64,000 nt of DNA. Source: Portulaca oleracea (Eukaryota; Streptophyta; Magnoliopsida; Caryophyllales; Portulacaceae). Made by a program: the position numbers and the translations under genes. The stretch's first letter is position 1; each line of letters begins with the position of its first letter. The notes below the pieces were generated by a model. The model was not told where the DNA came from, searched no databases, and saw nothing but the letters and a program-made list of their open reading frames with translations. Shown piece after piece: positions 12,053 to 21,049 of the stretch. Where the stretch lies: the NCBI GenBank assembly GCA_029582165.1, contig CM055892.1, positions 1,087,347 to 1,151,346 on the forward strand. The letters run 5' to 3'.

Positions 12053-13592
12053 CCCTCCCCCCTAAAAATAAGTTTCGTCCCCGAAACTTGCTGTTGGATA
12101 AATTGTGTTCGAAATACCTTTAAAAGAGGTGCGGGTAGTTTTTCTACATGTCTTCCTCGGTTTCCCATGTGACTTCCGAGGTAGTTTGATTTGCCCAAAG
12201 GACTTTAACTAATGGAATTTCTTTGGAACGAAGTCGTTTGACTCGGTGGTCTAAAATTTGGAGCGGTTGCTGCTTGAAAGTGAGGTCCTCTGCCAATAGT
12301 GGGGGTTCTTCTTCAAGGATGTGCGTCGGGTCCGACACATATTTGCGAAGTTGGGAAACGTGAAAAACGTCATGAATACGCCCTAGGTTGGGGGGTAAAT
12401 CTAAGCGATATGCTACCGGATTGATACTACATTGGGCATGTTGCCACGATTTTATTGCTCACTGATGGACTGCCACTATTCTTGAATGAGTCATTGAATT
12501 GGTTTGCTCCACGAATTGCAAACTCATATTCTCACATAACTATTTGAAATAGGCTATTGCCTTTGAATGCTAATCTTACTTGCTACTTACCCATTGGGTT
12601 TCCATCATTTTGGCTATGTGGGTTCACCCGTTTCGCCTCTTTGAATTATAAAAAAAAATATCATAATGCCTACATATCTCAATATAACAGGTCCACCATG
12701 CTTGCTTTTAAGACAACATGAATTCTCTGAGTAATTTATATTTCTAAATGGACATATAAGATAATCCCAAATTGTTTAGTACTCAAGGTCCTCGCATACT
12801 TCCTCATAATCTATCTCGATTCTCCCGAGACAACCACCAAGACTTCTTATAAAATGTTATGTATAATCCTCCCATTATTTTATTGCATTAACTCATAGGA
12901 CTTTTATTTTCCTATAATTCACCTCATTTCTTTGTCACTAGCACTCCTTCCCGAAAGATGGTGACAGAGAAAGAGAAAATTGTAGTAAAAATAGGTGGGT
13001 ATGAGTAAGGTAATGAAAAGATAAGAAAATAGGATTGATGATAAGTACAAATATGAATATTAAGGATAATGGGGGAGCCAAGATCTATAACAATGGCTTT
13101 AGTAATTCATGGTGGAATTTGGAGAATCGATCTATGAGTTCAAAGGAAATAACAGATGTGAATGATAATTAATAAAAGATATTCGGGAATGATAGTGATC
13201 ACAATTATTCCATAGCACAACAAACAACAAGGAATAACTGACTTGAATTAATTTGGAAAAGAAAATATTAGGGTGAGCTTTTGATCTTTAGAACAAGAAC
13301 AAACAATGATTGTGATAAATGAATAGTAATTAAGGATAGTATAAATGATAAGAAATCAAGATAAATATGAGAATTTGAAACTTAAGGAATTATTCGGAAT
13401 GACAGCTATTAGTAACTACTTGAAACAACCCAAAGGTTTATATTATTGAACTTGAATGAATTTCAACATATATTGAGAATAAACTTTGAATTCAATGTGC
13501 TAATTAATTGAAGAGAATAATGAGTGCTCATGAGAAAGAGAAGGACACGCTAAGTAAAGACCAATATGAAGTAAATAAAATTAATTACCAAC
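12053..13592 (-). other. Partial second internal region of element E
   Basis: A near-identical repeat of 5974-7512, from the PPT through the integrase tail and about 1.2 kb of further internal sequence. It stops abruptly at 13592, where unrelated sequence of element A begins. No LTR closes this side. Confidence 0.8.
12120..12420 (-). pseudogene. Element E integrase C-terminal tail and chromodomain, copy 2
   Basis: The minus-strand frame reads about PVAYRLDLPPNLGRIHDVF, HVSQLRKYVSDPTHIL, then a chromodomain segment (LQILDHRVKRLR, IPLVKVLWANQ, VTWETEEDM). An in-frame stop replaces the next codon, followed by KNYPHLF and the final stop (12120-12122). This matches the C-terminus of Tekay-type chromoviral polyproteins. 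The frame is open over about 90 codons up to the premature stop. Upstream of 12420 the similarity ends abruptly, so all other pol domains were deleted before the copy was duplicated. Confidence 0.82.
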
Positions 13593-14232
13593 ACGGCGAG
13601 ATTCAATAGCTGCAATTAGCCATCCATCAGCATCGGCAATATGAGACACGTGTACCGTTGAAGGGGCTTTAAGAGTTGGCCTTCTTTCCCGACTCTATCG
13701 CTGAGCTTCGAAGCTTTAATTGTTCGGGAGCCTCACACAATAGCTTGGGGATATTATGCTTGTGACCCATCCACCGCCTCACTCGCGCGCGGGTTTTTTT
13801 CGCAAAATAGACCGTCTTCCGTGACTCGGCCCGCCTGTTTTCTGATTGTATTTGGGCCTTGTGAATTGAATTGGCTCGTTTATGTATCTTTAATGTTTTG
13901 GATCTTGTCATTGACCCAGTGATGCTCGGTTCTGAAATTTTTGCTCGAGTTTACTCTGACACTTAAGTTTTATATATTCTTTTCTTTTCTTTTTTTTTTG
14001 CGAAGCGGGATTAATTTGGGATTAATCCCGTCATGTAGAAAGTCATCCAGATATGCATTAATAAAATAAATTCGTGCATTCACCAAGTCTTGCATATAAA
14101 ATAAAAATAAAATTCATAAAGAGTCTTGCATCAAAATAAAAAATATATATAATAAAAAAAAGGAGAAGTCCAAAATAGTCTTGCATAAAAAAGTCTAAAA
14201 ATACATAAGAGTCTTGCTTGGCATCAGTCTGG
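13593..14232. other. Element A 3' internal region without recognised gene
   Basis: No coding similarity seen. It contains a perfect 10-bp-stem hairpin (14006-14015 with 14021-14030, CGGGATTAAT/ATTAATCCCG) after a T-rich run. The phrase AGTCTTGCAT or close variants is repeated four times at 14080-14220 in AT-rich text. It lies between the lost end of pol and the antisense PMD gene. Confidence 0.5.
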
Positions 14233-17200
14233 TCACCACAGGGAGCCCAAATCGCCGCTATCTTCAACCGGGTTGTTACCAGCATGAAAACTCCGAGCGT
14301 TGGAGGCACCAGCCGTGCCAAAATAGGTGTCCCAGGAATAGTAGTCAGGACCAGGAGCCGTCTGCGGTGGTCCAGAAAAGGGAACTTCAGAAGCATGTAC
14401 ACTCGATGGTGATGATGTGGAATGCTCCTGTGAACCGGCTAGCCATGAATGGTCAGGTACGTGCCAATCAACAGAAGGGGTAGGCCATACAGGACCAGTT
14501 CCGTAACCGGGGGCTGGCCAACCAGAAAAAGTATATCCTCCTAGCCAAGAGTGTTGAGGTGCAGACCACTCTTGCATACCCGTAGGCCATGAAAGACCCA
14601 TCCCAGGGGTTGGAACTGGCCATCCAGCAGAACAAGAGCCAGAGCCAAAAGAGAAGGCGTCATAGAGTGCAGGACGTGCAGTAGTGTCATCCGCTAGGGC
14701 ATGACCGACAGGATACCCTACAGATGCGCCTGAATCATGGTCCCTCACCACTATCTCCCGACCACGGTGAGCAAAACGCACTGAAGCTGGAGTGCGACGA
14801 GAATGAGAAGGCCGGTTGGTAGCACTCGACTCCGAAGCATCTTCCACCCAGTAGGAATGGGGCTGGGTATCACCACCATACCCAACATTGTGATGTGACC
14901 CCCCTTGGCCAAGTTGTTCCTCCAAGGACATCTGAGCCACGTCCTCTTCCATAGGGCGACGATCTCTACTACCGGATCTGCTACAATGGGACCCAGTTGA
15001 ATGGTGACCCTCGATCATGATGCCTTTACCGCGACCCTCTGGCACAACTACCAGGGGAGGACGAGAGGACCCACCAACTTCTTCCCGAGATCGACCCCGG
15101 GAAGAATAATCCCCTGCCGAAGAATGACGGGCGAGATCGGTGCGAGGGACTCCTGTAGTAGAACGCCGGGGTGGATCCCGAGGAACAGACTCTGTATCGG
15201 CCTCCTTATCAGCCCTTCCAATGGTATTCCCGCGATACCTGCCTGAGCCGGTGAATGCCCGGTCAATGTGCTTCAACATAATACTCCACTCTTTGGTCAT
15301 TTGTCGAAAGAAAGCCCATCTTGGCTGAAAGATAATGAGATTAGGGTTAGACATGCATAAATGGCATATGGAATAAAAGGAAGAAACATGAAGATTTACT
15401 AGTTTTTGATCAAATTCCCGGAGTGCGGAACATTGACTGTTGGTCTCCACATCCAAGAAACCGTCGATCCTTCTTCTCGCCGATGGGACCTCTACCTCAA
15501 CGGCTCTAGCATAGGGCCCCAGCTGTAAACATTATGGTTAGAAATCAGCCAAAACATGACAGAAATAAAGGAAGAAGATACGTACCACCCGGGGCGCTAG
15601 ACGGCTCAGGTAGCGTTGAAATTCCTCATCAAATTGCTCCTGGGGGACGTCATGCACGAAGTTGTCGAAATTTTAGCCGCAAATCCAATCTCCCAAGGCA
15701 CCCGGATCAACGCGCCATGGCTCGAACATATGCTCTGGAGGATCCTGGGGTATAAGACCGGGTTATCCCCCCAGGATTTGCCCCGTAGCTCTCTCTCCCA
15801 AATACCATATGAAGCCCAAGGGTCCCTCCATCAGGATGCGGAGACGGGTATCATGCTCCACCATTTGCAAAGAGGTGGGCAATCCGCCCAAGTTGAACTC
15901 CGCCCATGGATGCCAATTCACTTGATCCTGTGAAAGAAAGAGAGTTACTTCGAGAATAGAAGCAAAATAAATAAAGACGTCAGGCACAAAGAAAAACCGG
16001 GGTAAGGACGTCCAGCACACGATGGATACGATCGAGAGTGCCCGACTGGAACTTCTTCCCATGAATGGCCTCAGTAGTCTAATGTTCAGCAGCTGGGACC
16101 GTCTTATCTTTCTTGGAGCGAATACCCAAAGGCAGAATGTACTCGTATGCCCACGATTACATGAACACAAAGTCAAAGAAAGAGCAAAGGAGTAGCAAAA
16201 CTACAAAAAGAATCGTCTCGGGTACATACCTCGAGCACCTTCCACAAAGAAGAGCGATACTGATAGCGAGTATGAGACTCGTGGAGGTAAACCGGATCAT
16301 TATCCTATGAAAGTCTAACATCGCGGCGAAGCCAGAGGATGAAGTTCGCATAAGCCGCCTTGCCCCAGTTCAAATTCCAAACATTGTTCAAGTCCAGAAG
16401 ATTCTGAAACCAGGTCAAGGTGATGTTATCCCCGCGGTTGGCAAAGAGGGTGGCGGAAATAATGTACGCCAGGAAGATAAATCGGCGTTGATCCCCGGGC
16501 AAATTCTAGAAGCTGGCATCGTGAATGGCTGCTTCAAAATGCGCGTAGGAGAGGTTGGAAAGGCCTTGCCCTTGGTCGCGCTGACACCGGACCCAATAAA
16601 TCCAAGACCATTGGTGGAATCTCGGTGTCGAAGACTACGTCACGCCCGCCCCAAGGAAGACCAGTGATCATAACGAAGTCCGTGGGGGTAACCGTCATCT
16701 CACCCACAGGCAAATGAAAGGAATTAGTGGTGTCCCAAAATCTTTCAGCTATAGGACGACCTATAACACGGAATGTTCGACCTTTCCAGGCCACCAAACA
16801 TTTCTAGAACGGCATGAGACCCGCCGCGGTCAAGGTATTGCTAACAAAGTCCCCAAGAATTGAGCCAGCTACCTTAAGGGGATCCTTTAGGACGCTGGGA
16901 GTTTTCAAGTTATCCTCCTAGAGACAAACGGAAGGGATAATTAAAGTTGGGGGCTAATATAATACTTTGGGTTTAAGGACAATTTTTTTTGGGCCCAAGC
17001 TGGACCCAGCACAGACACTGGGCTCACAGCCTCGGCCCGTAAAATAAACGAATAGCCCAAACGTCCGGCCCAGCTTAGCTAAAACCCGTAAGGCTTTTCT
17101 TATTTGATAAATGGACCGCGCCTCCGGCCCGCAGCAGTTTGGGACGGCCCATATGGCAAATAAAACCCGCGTGGGTTTTCATGTTCAAAGCGGGCTGTAT

Positions 17201-17640
17201 CCTTTGTCAGATGGGCCGAACGTGCATGGGTCCAGCAAAAATAAAACCCGCATGGGTTTTCTCTAAACTATGGGCCGGGTTTGATCATTTCAGGTCCGTT
17301 TTACAAATTGGGTTCTCGGTTGAAATGCAAGAATAAAAAAGGCATCATGAAGTCACACATACGCATCAATTTAAGGCATGCTTAAAAATAATGAAAAATC
17401 GATAAGACAAGAAAAATAAATTCGTGCTTGCTCATTTTTTTATTAAACTAAGCATAAAAAAGAGGTTTCGGAAATTACCTTGCCATGAGAACGGTAGAAC
17501 CAAGCATGGTTCTAAGATTGAACAGTAAGATCCGAAGGGTCCGCATTCACACTCGGGATGAAGTTGCGCCGTGAAGACATCTGGTGGGGCCATGCCGCCG
17601 CATGAGGAAGAGGAGGATTCCTATGACCTTGGGGATGCAT
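14233..17640 (-). pseudogene. Antisense plant mobile domain (PMD) gene carried by element A, degraded
   Basis: Spliced minus-strand gene. Exon 1 is 17640-17479: ATG to donor AAG|GTAATT, with one in-frame TAG in VQS*NHAWFYRS. Exon 2 starts at 16917 after acceptor CTAG: it has an in-frame TAG before KCLVAWKG, then the PMD core AERFWDTTNSFHLPVGEMT and VMITGLPWGG. The 16502-16305 segment has LNWGKAAYANFILWLRR, matching the family's WG.AAL.H block. Further exons lie near 15920-15770, 15762-15588 (with a TAA in DWICG*NF) and 15526-15402. The last exon is 15324-14233, a Pro/Trp/Gly-rich tail with repeated SAPQHSWLGG-like units. PMD proteins of the MAIN/MAIL type are nuclear and linked to transposon silencing. 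Three stops argue against a working product here; exact inner splice sites are uncertain. Confidence 0.78.
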
Positions 17641-17740
17641 TTTCTAAAGAACCCAAATTACCTTCAAAGAGCAATTTTTATAGAGAGAGAAGAAGGAGCT
17701 AGAGAGATAATTAAGAATTGAAGATGTGAATGAGGCTTGG

Positions 17741-17748
17741 TATTTATA
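17741..17748 (-). promoter_or_regulatory. TATA box for the antisense PMD gene
   Basis: The + strand TATTTATA is TATAAATA on the minus strand, about 100 bp upstream of the PMD ATG (17638-17640). The spacing leaves about 70 bases of 5' leader. This suggests the antisense gene has its own promoter, separate from the LTR. Confidence 0.6.
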
Positions 17749-18231
17749 GAAATGTTGAGTGAATATGAACCGCTCGTTTCTAGGACCCGCCTCGAGATGC
17801 CAAATGCGTCTCATTGGCCGAAAATCCAAAGGTCATCACTTTGCCACCCAAAGCGGAGACCAAGCGGCGTGGCACTCCCTCATCCACACAAGAACCGGGC
17901 CCCACTTGGATTCCCTTCACGAGGAGAAAGAACAAAAAAAAAAAAAGAAAAATAAAGAAGCCAAAACCCGCGCGGGTTTTGTGTAGTCTACAGGCCAGTT
18001 TTGCGGCCCAGCGCCTCTCAATGGCCCAATAAGGGTTATAAAACCCGCGTGGGTTTTATTTCAGCTAGGGCCTGATTCAGCAGGCCAAGACCCCACAGCC
18101 CATTCAAAGCAAGCCATGCGACACAAAACCGACGGCCCTAAGACTAGGCCCAGGATTTTCCAAAGTTCAGGAAAAAATATGAACCCATTTGCATTTCCGA
18201 AAACTAATACTTAATTTTCTTGTGATTTTCA

Positions 18232-18433
18232 GGTTGCCATATAAAAGAGCACCATCATCTGGTTGCCGCATAAAAGAGCACCATCATCTGGTTGCCGCAA
18301 AAAGAGCACCATCATCCGGTTGTCGCATAAAAGAGCACCATCATCTGGTTGCCGCATAAAAGAGCACCATCATCTGGTAGCCGCATAAAAGAGCACCATC
18401 ATCCGGTAGCCACATAAAAGAGCACCATCAGCG
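18232..18433 (+). repeat. 29-bp tandem array, 7 copies
   Basis: Seven head-to-tail units of about 29 bp (GGTTGCCGCATAAAAGAGCA followed by CCATCATCT), with one unit two bases shorter and single-base variants. It lies between the PMD promoter and the 3' LTR of element A. The 3' untranslated regions of Tat-lineage elements are known to generate such arrays. Confidence 0.93.
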
Positions 18434-18800
18434 ACAGTCATCCAATGGTTGCCACCTAAAGGCCTCCAACGATGTCGTCAACGACAGTCGTCCAACAGTT
18501 GCCACCTAAAGGCCTCCAACGATGTCGTCAGCAACAGTCGTCCAACGGATTCCACATAAAGGCCCCTGACGATGTTAGCAACAGTAGTCGTTCAAACAGA
18601 TGCCACCTAAAGGTCTCCAACGACATTCTCAGCATCAGTCGTCCAATGGTTGCCACCTAAAGGTTACCGACGACCTCATCATCAGCGTCAGTCGTCCAAC
18701 GGATTCCACTTAAAGGTCTCCAACGACATTCTCAGCATCAGTCGTCCAACTGTTGCAACCTAAAGGTTACCAACGACATCATCATCAGCAACGTCATTTG
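18434..18800 (+). repeat. 50-53-bp tandem array, 7 copies
   Basis: Units begin ACAGTCGTCCAACGGTTGCC and run through ACCTAAAGG and CCAACGA to a TCAGCA-type end. Starts are near 18434, 18484, 18534, 18585, 18636, 18689 and 18740. Two sub-types alternate in the later copies. It directly follows the 29-bp array with a different unit. Confidence 0.9.
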
Positions 18801-18894
18801 GTCGCTATATAAAAGAGCACTGCCAGCATCAAGACAGACATCAAGCAGATAGCATTTCAGTCTACTTTGATCTTCTTCCTATTCGGACTCGATC

Positions 18895-18909
18895 AAAGTG
18901 GGGGCTCTC
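18895..18909 (+). other. Polypurine-type tract before the 3' LTR of element A
   Basis: AAAGTGGGGGCTCTC immediately precedes the LTR start TGTAGACACC. This is the position and composition expected for the plus-strand primer of a Tat-type element on the + strand. Confidence 0.65.
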
Positions 18910-20430
18910 TGTAGACACCGGGATTTGCACCAACACAATCCCAAACCGTCAAAGTTCAGCAAACCATAAATTGAGTCATTGGGCCATAGAATTGGCAAAA
19001 CAAGCCCAACGTAACAAGGCAAGCCAGGTAATCATAATAAAACCCGCAGGGGTTTTATCAAGCCAAAAGCGGCCCAGAGCGAAAGCGGCCCAAGAGCGCC
19101 TCTGGCCCAGACGACTTCAAAACCCGCGGGGGTTTTAAGCGGCCTAAAGCGCGTCGTTTTGGCTCCGTCCACGTCAGCGATCCGTGTGAGATATTTTAAA
19201 ACCCGCAGGGGTTTTGTTTCCAGAAACTGGCGCCAAAAACCTTGATCACAACCCCATGATATTAGCCCATGTGATTTTGACTTTGGCCTTGAATTCCTAA
19301 AACCCGTGGGGGTTTTGTGATTGCATGGGGATAGGGGAATTATTGTTAGGATGTGTCTCCCTCCATTTCCATCCTAAACACCACCCTCATCACCTATAAA
19401 TACCCCCCTCCATTCCATTCATTTTCACCAACTAACACCATTATTTTACCTAAACTCTCATCAACTATCCTCTCTTATTCTCATTATTCTCATATTATCA
19501 TTCCCCTTACTCTACCAAAATCATCACTCACATATTATCCTACTACCATTTTCACACTCATCTTTCATCCACCAAGTCAAGGGAAGTCAAGGTTTCGATC
19601 GGCGCATTCAGGCTCCTAAATCAAAGAGGTTCGCTTTTATGTTTCTTTTCATTATTATTATTTAATCATGTATTTTTTACTTTAAATTCCATTATATGTG
19701 CATGTTTGTAAACCAAAAACCTCATTCTTTATAATGCACGTCAAGAATATAAATTTGTGAAATTAATTAAACTTCTCCCCGCTCTTTTCATTTTAATGTC
19801 TATTTTAGTAGAGTATGTTTTCTAACAAGCGAATTCGAGAATTCTTGTGATTCTCGAATTCGTAACCTTACCCCCGGACTTAGAATCGGGTTTCGTAGAC
19901 CGGAGTCATTTTTATCATTTTTCATGGTTTGTCGGTTCCCTTAAATCGACTAGCGACTCTTAATTCTTTTATAACCCGTTTAATTATTTTAAACATACGG
20001 ATTAATACCAAAATAATAAACAAAAATAGTTTAATATTTTCCATGCACTAATCCAAGGCTAAAACCGAGAGAAAATGGTCCAGAAACTAATAAAACCCCC
20101 GCGGGTTTTATCAGTTTCAGCCCATCTTCTCTGGCCCACGGAAAGGCACGGTCCAGCCCGTTAACAGGCCATGGCGACCCGTTTGTCTTCTGTTGGACCT
20201 GGGTCAGGTATTTGGGCCAATGTTGAATTATTTTTAAAGTATTTCGGTATAATTTCGAGTGTTTAAATAATAAAAACGGATTTGTAAAATAAATAAAGTT
20301 GCACCACCCCAAAAATGAATTTCTAAAATAAAAAAATATCCTTATTTAAGGATTAAGCAACCTTAGTCGGCTCCCGATCACCTAAGTAGCGCATCACAGG
20401 AAAAAAGGTCACTTTTTCCGGGGTCCTACA
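18910..20430 (+). repeat. 3' LTR of element A
   Basis: Starts TGTAGACACC after the PPT. A TATA box (TATAAATA, 19395-19402) lies about 490 bp in, followed by pyrimidine-rich transcript-leader-like sequence. The proposed end is GGGGTCCTACA at 20430, where sequence coding for a different Tat fragment resumes. The start is well supported. The end is less certain because no primer site or second LTR copy is in the window; an end near 19945 was considered. It holds five of the palindromes. Confidence 0.6.
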
Positions 20431-21049
20431 CCTACCAATCAAGAAGTCTTCCACACTAAGGCCTTGCTGGCTCGTCAGAGAAATGAGTACAATCCTCCAA
20501 CACTTATGGAGACTAAGCCTTATCCGTTGACCTTGAATGGGCAGTTCATAAGGCAAGGAGATGATTTCCCTTGGTACGGATTCCTGGAACCGTACTAAGT
20601 CAATGGTGTTCGTATTCTCGAGCTCGAAATTTTCAATGATTGTAATACCCTAGTAAAGGAGGTTGTTAAGATGAAATCTGATGAGAAACCACCGCTCAAT
20701 TGGACTCATCTCTCTGGAGGAAACATGTTTGGTCTGCTGTTTGGCCAAGGGCAGGTGGAAGAGAAGAAGGAAGTTGATCCGCTGGTTGTTGTGCTGTCCA
20801 TTCTTGAGTTTAACCCAAGTAATATGATCTCTACTGATGGGGGTTGCCATGAAGTGTCTTGGGTTGATTCTACCAACAACAAATGTACCCTAGTGTTAGG
20901 AGAACCTTGCAAGCTCCAGTCTGAGTCGAGCACTAGTGGGTCTATAATTGAGTTTGAGTCAGCTTGGATTAGTCACATGGCTGATGTTTCTGTATATGTT
21001 CCTGCATTCAATAAACTGAACGTTTCCGAGTATATTGAGTCTCATTCCC
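20431..21049 (+). pseudogene. Element C protease-RT linker region
   Basis: An open stretch of + strand (e.g. LLARQRNEYNPPTLMETKPY, then from 20671 MKSDEKPPLNWTHLSGGNMF and onward for 127 codons), with one in-frame stop near 20596-20598. The sequence fits the poorly conserved linker before RT in Tat-type polyproteins. No catalytic motif is present. It ends at the solo LTR insertion. Confidence 0.55.

Larger units (their letters stand above)
3036..13592 (-). mobile_element. Element E: tandem, gag-pol-depleted Tekay-type Ty3 element (LTR-internal-LTR-partial internal)
   Basis: Positions 3036-7512 repeat almost exactly as 9095-13592. Within each copy an LTR ends in TTGTAACA (5973 and 12052). It is followed on + by the reverse complement of a Tekay-like polypurine tract and of the GTTTCG.GGACGAAAC segment that precedes Tekay 3' LTRs. 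The reverse complement of a TGGTATCAGAGC primer site abuts the second LTR at 9079-9090. Read on the minus strand the order is partial internal (13592-12053), LTR (12052-9095), PBS, internal (9094-5974), PPT, LTR (5973-3036). The internal part keeps only an integrase tail with chromodomain. No TSD is visible because the right side ends inside the internal region. Confidence 0.85.
17081..20109. repeat. Ten dispersed 18-bp palindromes AAAACCC-N4-GGGTTTT
   Basis: Copies at 17081, 17162, 17243, 17963, 18040, 19039, 19119, 19198, 19299 and 20092. Each is 18 bp with 7-bp complementary arms and a 4-bp core that varies (GCGT, GCAT, GCGC, GCAG, GCGG, GTGG, CCGC); the first copy has one mismatch in an arm. 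They span the promoter side of the PMD gene, the 3' untranslated region and the LTR of element A. None was noticed elsewhere in the window. Arms contain AAACCC, the first part of the plant telo-box. Confidence 0.9.
1..20430 (+). mobile_element. Element A: Tat-type Ty3/gypsy retrotransposon, 5' end outside window, interrupted by element E
   Basis: The + strand holds, in order, RT, RNase H, a second archaeal-type RNase H and integrase remnants (1-3035). After the nested element E (3036-13592) come an antisense PMD gene (14233-17640), tandem arrays (18232-18800), a purine-rich tract (18895-18909) and an LTR that starts TGTAGACACC at 18910. The dual RNase H order and the antisense gene plus tandem repeats before the 3' LTR are typical of the Tat lineage. 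That 1-3035 and 13593-20430 belong to one element is inferred from this order. The integrase C-terminus is missing at the junction, so some sequence was lost where E now sits. Confidence 0.7.

Noticed and set aside
14233..15456. 407-codon minus frame as a free-standing host gene
   Set aside because: It is the last exon of the PMD gene (acceptor CTTTCAG at 15325) inside element A; the upstream part of the frame reads through an intron.
18232..18800. CRISPR-like repeat array
   Set aside because: Units are directly adjacent with no unique spacers and vary internally; this is a eukaryotic tandem array in a retrotransposon 3' region.
19353..19619. 88-codon frame just after a TATA box
   Set aside because: Pyrimidine-rich LTR leader of element A; low-complexity Ser/Thr/Pro/Ile translation without similarity.
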